DNA from: Saturnia japonica
Lineage: Eukaryota; Arthropoda; Insecta; Lepidoptera; Saturniidae
Length of the DNA: 64,000 bases
Reading direction: 5' to 3'
Assembly (NCBI GenBank): GCA_033032175.1
Contig: CM065318.1
Coordinates: forward strand, 1,860,001 to 1,924,000
A model generated the notes under the pieces. That model was not told the DNA's origin. It was given only the letters and a program-made list of their open reading frames with translations, and did no database searches. Positions 39,801-48,150 of this stretch are shown one piece after another. Each line of letters starts with the position of its first letter. The stretch's first letter is position 1. Both the position numbers and the translations under genes were made by a program.

Positions 39801-42800
39801 TGTAGTTTTAAGTCGATTTTGGAACACCTATTCATTTCTAGCAAGAAATATGAAAAGAAATGTGGTATACCATAATAAAAATAGTTTTATTAATATTAAT
39901 TTACTTTGAAAACACTCTCATAACATTATAAATTGTTTATCTTCATTAAGATTTATAATATTCCCGCACTCCCATTCTAAGCAAAAAAAAAAAAAATTGT
40001 ACACTCCAAGCCTGCTTATGAAATACTTAAACAACCCTGGTGACATTTCATACACCACTTCAAACACATGGGAAATTAAACACTTAAAATAACCAATCAG
40101 TTTGTTGATTTCAATATATATTTAAACAAAGTACACCAAAGAGAATGTCCAAACAAATAACCTCTCAAACTATTTAAAGAAACTCCAGGATATAATAAAA
40201 GCAGTAACAAAACCAGCTGGTTGTAATGACACAACCAAGAACCATTGGATTCATTGGCTTGTCTTAAACTGGTATATGATGAGGATTTACACAACATAAT
40301 AATCAATAGTTATGAGGACTATCTAACAATTGATTGTTGAAATAAAATAATTGATTGTTGATTTCCAATACAGAATTAAGGGTATTTTGTGAAAATAAGG
40401 AACATTTCTACAAATGATAGCATACATACCATCACGCTTGTATCCCCCCGAAGGGTCAGCAGAGAACTAACTAACGTACACCCACAGTTTTGTAATGTAT
40501 GTTTTTTTAGGTCCCAAGGGGCGATCCTATTGCCATTAGTCAGGCACAAAGCCAAACTCCGAGTTGCTACTGAGAATTTCATAGAAAACCCCAATAACAC
40601 TGCTCAACCTGGGAATTGAACCCAGGACCTCTAAGTTGCACTTACGACCACTAGGCTAATGAGACAATCCATTACTATTGATTGTCTATCATTTGATCAT
40701 TGATTGTCTATTGATGGACCAAAAAAACCAATGTTTTACCAACACTATCATTCTTCATTCCTCCCTCAAAGCATTAATATTTACACTTTTTTTTACATTG
40801 AACAGATTCATGTTCATTCTTATTTTCACCTATCGGAATGTGAATAGGTGATAATTTATACAGTTGGAGCTTTAAAAAAGCGAACTAATATGCTGCAAAA
40901 GCTGTAGAAATAATATGGTTAGCACTTTATGCTGAGTTTCATTTTATTTCACTTGATGATACATATTTTGTATGAACTCATTGTTTACTATTGTAATTGA
41001 TATTGCCTAGTGGTCGTTAGCGAACTGCTATGAGCGAGATCCTGGGTTCGAATCCCAGGTTGAGCAAAGTGTTATTGGGTTTTTCCTATGAAATTCTCAG
41101 TAGAAGCTCGGAGTTTGGTTTCGTACCCGATTAATGGCAATACGCTCTCCGCCTATTACGTGGAACCTAAAAACATACTCGGCGTATTGTGGGTGTACAT
41201 TAATTAGTACACCTCTTCCTAACCCTTCGGGGAATACAGGCTTGATGGTGTGTATGTTATATTCCATAATTTGCTTGTTTCACCTAAAACATATATATAA
41301 CTTCTACTTAAAACTGCAATAGAATAAGCATTTGTTAATTAATTAATACAAAAAGACAAAAATATTAAATCTTAGTAACTGAATAAATTATAATATTAAT
41401 AAAAGGGGAAATGGAACTTAATACTGTGGGCAAAAAATAGTAAGACTTTTTAACTTAAACTTCGCACGAAAACCCATTTTCGTCGAAATATATTTTTTTT
41501 TAGGTTGGTATGACTGTCAGTGAGATCTGTGCCAAATTTCGAATCAAAATAATCGTTAGTGTTTAGTATACGCGCGTCTTTTTTTAGTACAAAAAGTGTA
41601 TTCGGCGATTTTTACAATGAGTGAAATTATTCAACAAAGAAGTTCCATATTAAATTTTGTGTGCGGAATCAAATTTCTGGTGCCGAAACATTCACAATGT
41701 TGCAAAAGGCCTTCGGTGATAATTGTTTGTCGCGAGCAACTGTTTTCAATTGGTACAAATTATTCAAAGAGGGTCGAGAACGCGTTGACGACGAACCACG
41801 TCCAGGACGGCCATCAACATCAACTGATGATCAACACGTCAATAAAATCAAGGAATTGGTGCTTGAGAATCGATGATTAACAGTCAGAGATCTTACTGGC
41901 ATCGTTGGAATATCGGAAGGATCAGTGAAACCATTTTGAAACATCATTTGGGCCTAAGAAAAGTGAAAGTACGATTGGTTCCAAAATCACTCAATTTTTT
42001 CGAAAAAATGCGTCGCGTTGATTTCTGTGAAACAATGCTTTCCGACTATCAAGACAAAATGAAACGCATCATAACTGGAGATGAGACTTAGATCTACGCT
42101 TATGACCCGGAAACAGACGATCAAAGGTGAGCCGACGAAAATACCATGTCAAAGCAATTCAAAAATCAAGGTTATGTTGACAGTTTTCTTCGATTATCGA
42201 GGTGTGGTGAACTCCAAATTCAGTATTATGCGACTTCTGCGCGAAGCTATTCGTAAAAAGAGGCCAGAATTATGGGCCGACAATTCTTGGTCTTAGCACC
42301 AGGATAATGCACCGGCGCATACTGCATTAATTATTCGTGAGTTTTTCGCCAAATTTTCAACCAATATCGTGCCGCAACCACCGTATTCGCCTGGTTTAGC
42401 TCCGTGTGACTTCTGGCTATTCAGCAAACTCAAACAACCACTCCGGGGAAATAGTTTTGAGTCAATTGAAGACATTAAACGTGAATCGCTACGCATATTG
42501 AAGGCTATTCCGGAAATTGACTTTGACAACTGTTTCGAGGGTTGGAAGAAATGTTGGCACAAGTGTATTAGGGCCAGGGGGGATTACTTTGAAGGGGATG
42601 AAATAGATTTGGAAGAATAAATTAAAAATTTTAAAATTATGAACTAAGTCTTACTATTTTTTGCCCTAGGTAGTATATTGTTTCATATTTTCATGGTTTA
42701 TATTTTACTGAGTTTGATCAGCTGGTGATTTCCATTTTAGTGCAGTTGAATGTAGCAGCTTTCGTGCCATGTGTAAGTAACAAAATAAGTAAAACCATAT

Positions 42801-44053
42801 AACAACTTCGAGGGAAAATTAGGGAGCCAATGTAACAGACAACCAGATATATTAAAAACTTCATACAGTACAATGTTGGTTAATATCAAGTGGTGGTTTC
42901 GTGAAGATAAATAAAATGATGATTTTTAAGATGCCTTTTAAAACTTTTTTTTAGAGAACTTCAGACATAATTTTACCTTTTTCATGGTGGTTTGTAGTAG
43001 CTGTTATAGTACAATGAGAGTGAACTATTAAAAATTTGCTATTATTGTTAAGAAGCTATGCCCTAAAGTTTCACTCTCATTTAATTTTTTCGGTTCTCCT
43101 TGAGCAGCCAACTCGCCTTCTGCTTCTATAACCCACGTGGCTCTTTGTTCTCACTTAGCATACTTCCTGACTTACACTTTGTTGTTCTTTAAGGGTAGTA
43201 GTGTGATGTTAGATAGCCTCAATAAATACCACAATAGCCTAAATAAAAAATGCAAAAATAATTGTTCAAACTGAATGGTAGTTCCAGAGATTAGTATATT
43301 TAAACAAAGAAAAAAAAATCTCAAAGCTTTATAATATTAGTATAGATAATAAAGCTTTTTCATATACAAACTCACTTACCAACTCAGCCTAGAGTTGTCA
43401 CAAGTCAGGTTGGTTGAAATGGCATGGTGAGTAAAAATAAAAGAAACAGGTATTAATGTCTGGTTTCACACTCACATTGACTTGTTTGTCACTTTATTTT
43501 TTTTTCTTGACTTAAATTTTTAATTATAGACACAATTAACAACAAAAATTGATAGCAAAATCTACATATTCGTAATTTTAACAAAGAGAAATTTAGGAAA
43601 TATTTTTAGTTGTTCTACAAACCAATAATCTATATTAGAGTGGCATAAACTGTAATACTATATGAACAAGGTAAAAAAAAAAAATACACTAGCACAAAAC
43701 TCATGCTGGCCTAATCTCAAGACATTTTTTTGTAAATAGAACGTAAATGTTTGTAGTATAAACTATACTTACTGAGCGCTAGGTAGTAAAGTTACTACTG
43801 TCGACATCGTATGTGCTACTTCCAGTACCCCCAACTCTACTAAGGCCAGAAGACCCTGGCAGGCAGTCAGGCTTGTCATAGGGTCCTTCGATGAACATTT
43901 ATCCCGTAAAAACTTCAATTCTTCGTTTTCTACGACAAATTTTTGCCGTTCCGTGGGTTTGAATTTTGATTTAATTGTAGATATTAGTTTATCGATTGCG
44001 TTTACAACTAACAAGCTATTTTTGGTATTCAATTTGTATTCTATTTCGTCCAT
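15814..44053 (-). CDS. FOCAD: Focadhesin (FOCAD / KIAA1797) homologue
   Basis: Seventeen phase-matched coding exons, 5' to 3': 44053-43773, 39590-39387, 38767-38608, 37817-37675, 36033-35882, 34792-34227, 32807-32703, 32421-32300, 30993-30790, 26608-26416, 25926-25833, 25275-25070, 24179-23937, 22473-22201, 19633-19431, 16395-16209, 15945-15814 (TGA). Sum 3468 nt, 1155 aa; human FOCAD is 1801. The start was chosen because MDEIEYKLNTKNSL aligns with the human N-terminus; an in-frame ATG lies 24 nt upstream. Matches along the length include HPFITVLE (human HPLITVLE), VPGLRVSTPEYD (VPSLTVNTTEYE) and the C-terminal AKHHIWTKL (KKKAVWTRAYGW). It consists of helical ARM/HEAT-like repeats, with the DUF3730 region in the first half. 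In vertebrates the protein is tied to focal adhesions and SKI-complex stability (family knowledge). A lipase gene lies in one intron. Confidence 0.92.
16772..17006 (-). CDS. FOCAD: Two likely extra FOCAD exons
   Basis: Between exons 19633-19431 and 16395-16209 a GC-rich minus-strand frame begins after an acceptor at 17006 in the right phase and reads REWFLQLMARTQVAFNEY, aligning with human FOCAD MEWLLELMGYIRNVAYQS. It ends at a poor donor (CAA/GTCGCT, 16901). A second exon, 16851-16772 (LKALQNMKLLQLGVKG), starts phase 0 and ends phase 2, which restores the frame to exon 16395. Together they add 62 codons. The problem is the intron between them: only 49 bp with a weak donor, or 31 bp if the exon extends to 16883. 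The first exon is supported by homology; the second only by phase. Confidence 0.55.
17190..17400 (-). pseudogene. LINE reverse transcriptase tail relic
   Basis: The minus strand reads KVKKSRLREKMAMS, then WRMRKTTYRTEVNGDA, with stops, following the GCGGGTGAAACTGCGGGGC motif common in lepidopteran repeats. The pattern of K-R-rich segments resembles the C-terminus of jockey/RTE-type polymerases. It lies in a FOCAD intron and is weakly supported. Confidence 0.35.
18905..19165 (+). repeat. tRNA-derived SINE
   Basis: The head reads CGTGGTAGTAAACGCTACTA and then GGTTGCGGGTTCGATCCCCA, a polymerase III A-box/B-box arrangement with good match to the B box consensus. An unrelated AT-rich body and an AAACAAACAAACAAAAAAAC tail follow. 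The spacing fits a SINE and not a functional tRNA, because no acceptor stem pairs with the 5' end. Confidence 0.75.
20310..20710 (+). repeat. Dispersed repeat family C, copy 2
   Basis: The longest copy of the family seen at 40-365. It adds a central insert (about 20448-20510) containing TTTTACGGATAGGGAATTAG that is also present, inverted, in the copy at 27640-27990. A CACACACGCACACACA run precedes it. It lies in the FOCAD intron between exons 22473-22201 and 19633-19431. Confidence 0.75.
21085..21225 (-). repeat. SINE family A, truncated inverted copy
   Basis: Reads ACACACCTATAGGTATTTGG, CAAATTTTCAACTTGACGG and TGGTTTAACCACAATGTTTT, all reverse-complement landmarks of the full unit at 36113-36400. 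The tRNA-like head is missing. Just before it, 21028-21080 reads LPLFTSDPDYIKLAHLR in the plus direction, which looks protein-like but has no partner exon. Confidence 0.65.
21925..22060 (-). repeat. Dispersed repeat family C, 3' fragment
   Basis: Holds the AGACGGCTTTTACAGC and AGGGTG segments of the family end, inverted, but lacks the rest. It lies about 140 bp downstream of a FOCAD exon. Confidence 0.6.
22930..23160 (-). pseudogene. Mariner transposase C-terminal relic
   Basis: The minus-strand reading FNSDEAVQTAFKDFIDS followed by FFSNGINELPLKWRKCID matches the C-terminal end of mariner-family transposases (pattern F...GI..LP.RW.KCID..G.Y). A frame change near 23070 separates it from upstream remnants. 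It is a fragment in a FOCAD intron, and comes from a different mariner than the one at 41422-42675. Confidence 0.75.
27300..27520 (+). repeat. SINE family A copy
   Basis: Contains CGTCGATCTACGTGAGTTCGA (B-box-like), then GCTACCACCTTC, AAAATCTGTCGCCAGGCAC and GCACTCGAG as in the full unit at 36113-36400. Located in the FOCAD intron that also contains the lipase gene. Confidence 0.7.
27640..27990 (-). repeat. Dispersed repeat family C, copy 3
   Basis: Full-length inverted copy. It begins with CTGACGGCTTTTACAGC and ends with ACCTATGTACCTATGTGG. It lies about 560 bp upstream of the lipase start codon, so it is part of the lipase's 5' neighbourhood. Confidence 0.75.
28466..28473 (+). promoter_or_regulatory. 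Candidate TATA box of the lipase gene
   Basis: TATAAATA lies 83 bp before the lipase ATG. A start site 30 bp downstream (about 28497) would leave a ~50-nt leader. A TATA box fits a tissue-restricted secreted enzyme. Based on motif and distance only. Confidence 0.4.
28549..29718 (+). CDS. Secreted acid lipase-like protein (lipase 3 family), intronless
   Basis: A single 389-codon exon. Residues 1-23 are a signal peptide (MKIILKVLLNVSLLYQLL then DISRG). The family N-terminal segment follows (YGYPVEEHKVITEDGYVLNL, residues 40-59), then the oxyanion HG motif in LIHGLLAS (72-79). The nucleophile elbow is GHSQG with Ser162, and the other triad residues are Asp333 (GVNDRLSS) and His364 (FNHVDHVWG). 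This is the AB-hydrolase lipase family that cleaves triacylglycerols or cholesteryl esters. Insect members are often gut or fat-body enzymes (family knowledge). Length is normal for the family. The frame is fully open and no intron interrupts it. It lies in the FOCAD intron between 30789 and 26609, on the opposite strand. The exact substrate cannot be read from sequence. Confidence 0.93.
   Translation: MKIILKVLLNVSLLYQLLDISRGKLLEDGQLNFTALGSKYGYPVEEHKVITEDGYVLNLFRIKGNRRIPVLLIHGLLASADVFIIRGKSSLALTLAKAGYDIWAGNTRGGPYSRRHITLDPDNDKQFWNFSFHEMGCLDLPAIIDYILKQNGVKKLNAIGHSQGNTIFYVLGSTRPEYNEKINLLVALAPVCYFEHLPAPWPFILLAGPIINELLQALNSEELFDYSLRNFIQNWCTESKLREHLCTETFFEFAGRDTDGFEDAFLPVAIGHFPTSTSRKNALHVFQSASTKNFSQFDYGIKRNLLQYGSDAPPEYDVSKVTMNTYLYAGVNDRLSSIKDVNILANKLSNVREYITIKWDKFNHVDHVWGKNTKKYLFPYLLNLLNNNS
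30030..30160 (-). repeat. Dispersed repeat family G, inverted copy
   Basis: Shares GTAGCTTCGAAGTCGAAG, CAATGCCAATGAAATTAAAA and ACCCTTGAGGTATC with the copies at 15355-15560 and 62355-62560. It lies downstream of the lipase gene. Confidence 0.55.
30370..30660 (+). pseudogene. LINE reverse transcriptase C-terminal relic
   Basis: With one frame change, the plus strand reads a His/Arg-rich stretch and then LWNHLPGSVFPP-like residues followed by GSFKRN. LWN-LP--VFP is a hallmark of the C-terminal end of several insect non-LTR polymerases. It lies about 130 bp from a FOCAD exon (30993-30790), on the opposite strand. Confidence 0.6.
31874..32000 (-). other. Candidate cryptic exon inside a FOCAD intron
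   Basis: A minus-strand open stretch between an acceptor (CATCAG at 32001-32006) and a strong donor (GTAAGTACC, first G at 31873). It reads YDYINGTYLDPNSSISTSEV and then an acidic EEDIYERTLEGE. The 5' phase fits FOCAD exon 32421-32300, but the 3' phase does not fit exon 30993-30790, so including it would shift the frame. It may be a poison exon, a relic, or chance. Confidence 0.3.
33665..34135 (-). mobile_element. MITE-like element, copy 2
   Basis: Inverted relative to 14415-14800. The left end TTTATTCTCACGGAGTGAAT and the interior ATAATGTTGCTACATTTATT and GAGGGTTTTTATTTAAA match. A CTAGCAACACATGAAATGTC stretch at the right mirrors the other copy's left half. It lies 20-90 bp from FOCAD exon 34792-34227. 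Confidence 0.6.
34960..35260 (-). repeat. Dispersed repeat family E, copy 4
   Basis: Aligns with 9720-9900: the shared strings ATACATCAAAATAATGTTC, GAATTGTAG and GCCTAGAAAAAAGTC are in the same order. Degenerate. In a FOCAD intron. Confidence 0.5.
36113..36400 (+). repeat. SINE family A, most complete copy
   Basis: The tRNA-like head reads GATAGCTTAGTTGGTAGG ... GTGAGTTCGAATCCCTGC (A box and B box). The body has GAAGGAAAACATCGTGATGA, CTAGCTACCACCCTCAAG, AATCTGTCGCCAAACACC and ACTTGAGAGCCAG, ending near GGGCCACAAGGTC. Other copies in the window: 11190-11420, 21085-21225, 27300-27520, 38950-39215, 51725-51955, 52012-52090, 55855-56015 and 60290-60445. Confidence 0.85.
36890..37250 (-). repeat. 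SINE family B, inverted copy 1
   Basis: Reads, in reverse, the unit best seen at 41010-41280. Shared landmarks are ACCATCACGCCTGTATCCTC, GCTACTGAGAATTTCATAG, AAAACCCAATAACACT and the GACCATTAGGTTAATGAGA head region. Its reading frames are chance. Confidence 0.75.
38950..39215 (+). repeat. SINE family A copy
   Basis: Head GATGGCTCAGTTGGTAGTGT, then GAAGGAAAACATCGTAATGA, AAATCTGTCACCAAACACC and ACTTGAGAGCCAGTC. A short deletion removes part of the middle compared with 36113-36400. In FOCAD intron 2. Confidence 0.8.
40395..40680 (-). repeat. SINE family B, inverted copy 2
   Basis: Near-complete inverted copy with an intact B-box-like stretch TGGGAATTGAACCCAGGAC (reverse strand GGTTCAATTCCCA) and CACTAGGCTAATGAGACA. 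In FOCAD intron 1, 330 bp from a direct-orientation copy at 41010-41280, so the two could form a hairpin in RNA. Confidence 0.8.
41010..41280 (+). repeat. SINE family B, direct copy
   Basis: tRNA-like head TAGTGGTCGTTAGCGAAC ... CCTGGGTTCGAATCCCAGG, then TATGAAATTCTCAGTAGAAG, ATTAATGGCAATACGCTC, CCCTTCGGGGAATACAGG and GATGGTGTGTATGTTAT. The body length of ~270 bp fits a SINE. Another direct copy lies at 56075-56350. Confidence 0.85.
41422..42675 (+). mobile_element. Mariner element with both inverted ends
   Basis: The left end reads TACTGTGGGCAAAAAATAG, then TAAGACTT; the right end, read in reverse, TACTACCTAGGGCAAAAAAT, then AGTAAGACTT. TA dinucleotides flank both ends, as expected for mariner target duplication. 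The element is ~1.25 kb and carries a damaged transposase frame. It lies in FOCAD intron 1. Given the number of stops it is long dead. Confidence 0.9.
41617..42620 (+). pseudogene. Mariner transposase, inactivated
   Basis: The N-terminal helix-turn-helix is readable (MLQKAFGDNCLSRATVFNWY, then LFKEGRERVDDEPRPGRPST), as are ITGDET with the first catalytic Asp, HQDNAPAH with the second and PYSPGLAPCDFWLF with the third. The last two Asp are separated by 34 residues, the mariner DD34D spacing. Defects: a frame change near 41660, a stop after VLENR, a stop where Trp should follow GDET, and a stop before HQDNAPAH; the region after VVNSKFS seems shortened. The C-terminus (GDYFEGDEIDLEE) is intact. 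Confidence 0.9.
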
Positions 44054-44142
44054 TATTAAATTAAAAAATATTTTCAAGTTCCAGAATTAAATTTCGGTAG
44101 CTAAAAAGTCAAAAGAACGGAATCAGCTGTTGTCGGTAATGC

Positions 44143-45301
44143 TGCCAGTGGCCGATAGTGAAAAGTTACTTAGGACCGTTCAAAAAGTAACATTTTGATC
44201 ATAAAAGTAACGCATTCTCTTAATTGTGAAAAAAAAAATGCAATTTTATTCGTCAAATTAGTACTTACCTGTACTTATTTATATAACTAGTAACAGAAAT
44301 ATTAATGTCAATTACTTTGTCTACACTCGGTACCTATTTTTTCATCTAGTTTTATTTATTATCCTGACTTAGCTCAGTCAAACAAGATCACAATCAACTA
44401 GGGTAGGCAAAGTTTACAAAATACAAATAAACTTGCTGCTTGGAGTGACAGTGCATGGTTTGAGTTTATCTACCTCCCTTATTGCCCTTTCCTTTTTTCG
44501 TGAGTGCGAGACTGAGAGAGTGAGCTGTAAGAACAGATAAAATTTTACGAATATACCAATACCATCTCGAAAGAATACTTAAATATACCGAATTATACAA
44601 TACAATTAAACCCATAAAAATACAATTTTTCATAAAACCAAAGAAAACTCCGGTATTTGATCCCACTTTTCTAAATAGTGTTCCTGAAAACTAGACATTT
44701 TGTGTAGAAGAAGACGTTAAGTGAACAAACAAAAAAGAAAAACGTCTCTATTGTTATACCGTTACTGTTTATATCTACCTATATTACGACAAAAATATAC
44801 CCACGAATTTTTGGGAAATTCCCGAAATATCCAAAGAACCTTAGGTATTGTTGCATAAATTTAAAAAATGATCATAATATGTATACAAACAATATTAGAT
44901 GCATGATTTGATACTAAAATGGTTCATATACAAAAGTAAATAGTTTATGTACCTAACTGCTTATAAACATCTAAAAATTGAAAATCCTGACTCTATTATA
45001 ACAGACAATTTATTGTATAGTATGTATAAGCATTCTCTCATGTATTGTATTTAACTTTTTCAACTTCATATATATTAAAAATAATTGTTCGTGTAATTCA
45101 GACCAAAGTTTTCAGTATATTATTTTAAATTTGGTTGCGTTCCGTTTTACCATATTCTTTTGATGTTTTTCTTTAGAAAATTATTATACTCCACAATGAA
45201 AAGAGATAAGTAACGCAAAAGTAACGTTTTGAGTGTGTACACATAAGTTACGCAACAGGATCAAAAGTACCCCAAAATGTTACAAAAATAACGCTCTGGC
45301 A
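44143..45301 (+). mobile_element. 1.16-kb inverted-end element, copy L (FOCAD side)
   Basis: Begins TGCCAGTGGCCGATAG and ends ATAACGCTCTGGCA, so its own ends are short inverted repeats. Both ends carry several AAAAGTAAC / GTTACTTTT motifs (GTAACATTTTGATC, AAAAGTAACGCATTCTC, CAAAATGTTACAAAA). The interior has no long frame. It is the inverted counterpart of 48151-49250; the match runs through the whole length with small indels. It starts 90 bp upstream of the FOCAD ATG. Superfamily not identified; hAT-like by general look only. Confidence 0.75.
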
Positions 45302-45768
45302 ACGCTGGTTGTCGCTGTTGATGACATTTGATTTGAAACTTTTTGACATATCTCTGTTTTTGACCGTCAATACTTGGTCAAGTGTTGCCGTTTAGGAAAC
45401 AAAAAAGTCTCCAGACATCACTCATTCGTCGAACAGTCGAAACAAACGAAAATGAAACATAAATCCAACCAATAAGGCTATTTTCAATGTAATTAGAAAA
45501 GAAAAATGGTATTTAACAAATAGATTTAAAAATAAACTTTATTACAACGAAAATAAAGTTTTTTACAACAATAAAAATAAAAACTCAGCCAACGGTGTCA
45601 ATTGTCATCAGCTGATGCGAAAGGCGCGGGTGGTGCGGCGCGGCGTAATTAAAGATATACAAACAAAACAAGCTAGTCAAACTTGAATCTACGTCATGCC
45701 GCATGTGTCGTGTCGGCCTTATCCGTGAGAGCTTCTTTATGGAAATATTTTGATAACTTTCTGGCGCG

Positions 45769-46215
45769 ATGTCTTTTCGATATACTAACATTCAATACAC
45801 TGAAATGGTGAAAACTTTGGCACAGTGTGTACATAATGTGGCATTAGCTTGCAGAACATTTAATAATAGGCATGGTACCAGCGTAGACCGCTGGACTATG
45901 TTAGCCGCAACTCAGCAGCCCCGAGACCATGGTTCTTTTCAATTGAACACCGTCATCGACCGGGAAGACAATGTCTGCACACGTACTCGTCTTCAGAATG
46001 CAATAATCAATTGACTCCACGTGATTATGTACCAAGGTTAGAGTTCAGCCGGTGGTTATTGGAAAATTGGCAGCGAAACATTATTTGGAACAACGAAAGT
46101 ACATTTACACGTGTGGGTAAAAGTGCCGTGGCCGAGGACCTAAAAATTAGGATAGTGGCCGCCTTCCATAAAGTGAAAAGTGACACTAGTGTTTTAAGTA
46201 AACTAAGACAATAAT
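45769..46215 (+). pseudogene. Tc1-like (DUF4817-type) transposase relic
   Basis: The first frame starts MSFRYTNIQYTEMVKTLAQC and contains a homeodomain-like helix-turn-helix region (ACRTFNNRH, then TQQPRDHGSFQLNT). A second frame reads PRDYVPRLEFSRWLLEN followed by IIWNNESTFTRVG, the usual segment around the first catalytic acid in Tc1/IS630-type transposases of insects (there FTDESTFTRDG). Here the Asp is Asn, so it is dead. A large internal part and the C-terminus are missing. It lies between the two inverted 1.1-kb elements. Confidence 0.7.
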
Positions 46216-47033
46216 TACGCAAACTGGCAATAAAGTGCACTAAATAAGGTGGTAGAAATTTTGAAAATGTTTTGAAGAGAGGTCGCCGTATGAGTGCAAA
46301 TTAATCTGTATACTCAAGACTGCAGTAGACTATAAGTACTAAGTTATGTGCTCCATTCTTTTATTATTGAAAAAGTATCATTCACGTGTTATAAACTCGC
46401 CGCCTTTATTTAATTTATCTGTTAAACATAAACAACTCAGTACTGGGTAATTATTCACGATTCGTATTTTGTTTGCCGGCACTTCTGATGCCGTGCGGCG
46501 CCGATAATTTCGTCACGAACTCGCGCGGTCTCGGTTCACGTGCGCCTCTACTGACTGAGTATTGCATATTTTTTGCGTAGATTTGTAATGTGACCATACC
46601 ACTCGTCCCAATGAGTATAACTAATTTCACAAAAAAATGTGTGCGTGTACTAGCGTACACTCTTAAGAAGTGAAACTTCTTTATGACGTTATTTTTCAAA
46701 AAATAATTTACTATATGCAACTTTACAGACATTGGTTAAATTAAGTTAAATTAGATAAAGTTTAATAAAAGGCTTTTATTATCATAGACATAAATACAAA
46801 TTCTACAATTATTTCATTTTATCTTATTACTACAAAGATTATTATTGAATTTCATTAATTGTAATACAATTATTACTATCATTGATGTCGTTATTATATA
46901 TTTGTGTTATTAATGGCTTATGGTAACTGAAATACGAAATATATTGTTTACATTCCACAAAATTTAGTAACCGAGCGAAAACTCCATCAATTGTAGTGCC
47001 GGATCTCGTTAAAAATAAATAACATGATCACGC

Positions 47034-47235
47034 CCACGTGTTGGTGTTTTGAAAAATGCAATCAAAAACTGAGGTTCACTTTGAATATTTTAGAAAAATA
47101 AATACCACAATACACATTCAAGTATTAGAAAAAATTGATACCATAATTACACCCACGTGTTAGTGTATTGAAAAATACAATCAAAAACTGAGGTTAATTT
47201 TAAATAACGTGGAAAAATAAATACCATAATTACAC
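47034..47235 (+). repeat. Tandem duplication, ~118-bp unit
   Basis: CCCACGTGTTGGTGTTTTGA at 47034 recurs as CCCACGTGTTAGTGTATTGA at 47152, each followed by AATCAAAAACTGAGGTT and an AGAAAAATAAATACCA block. The second unit is partial at its end. Flanked by AT-rich sequence. Confidence 0.7.
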
Positions 47236-48150
47236 CTAATTTTAGAAAAAGAGATGTAATTACTTATTTTCTTTAGAAATTTACTGGAATTAGAATTAAA
47301 ATAAACCCTTTGATTTTGCTGATCACTTCAATATAACATATATATATATTTATCACGTCATTTTAAATCTCTTATGGAAGTCGATGCAATCCCCACCTGG
47401 ATTTCAAAAATGTAACTACTCAAAACGGGCCGCAAAATACATTGGAGACATTTACCAATCCCTACTCCGCTGGAGAAAGTATACTTCGAATCACGCGTGG
47501 TAGGGATAAGAAAAAGTTGGCGCGTAACGGAAAAATGTGACGCGCAAAGAAAAAATGTTACACTAAATTTTTTTCCAACCCCGATAAAGAAGTTTCACTT
47601 CAATAAAAAATATCAAAGCACTTACAAGTAAATTTAGACAATAGAACAATACCAATTCATATTGTTGCCAGTAACTACATTAAATTTGTACCAAAATATT
47701 TATGTATTTTCATTATTCAAATAGTCACTAGATCAATATAAAATGTCGCTAAACACACCCAAAATCCGCTAGATTTTGCGACAATGTCGCTAAAACGACA
47801 TCAGTGCCTTGATCAATACTTTTCCACCAGTACAAAGCAGTACTGCCAGATAATGAAAAAGTGCTTACGAGCAAATTAAAGTATTTAAAAGAAAACTGCT
47901 TTTTACTGTGCATACCAAGAGATAGATTGCCACATAAACTGTTATATAGTTAGATAGTTCTAAAAAGGAAGCCACCATCTCCTTCAAACTCGCTTTGAAA
48001 CTAGAAAAAAACTATGGAATCTTAAAAACATTGACATGAGAAAGAAAAGCAAGAAGAAGAAGAAAAAGCTGATCTAGATACCTTTGACTTTTTCTTTCAC
48101 AGAGAAAGGGAAAAACAATTAAAAAAATGTCATTGTCATAAATACAACGT

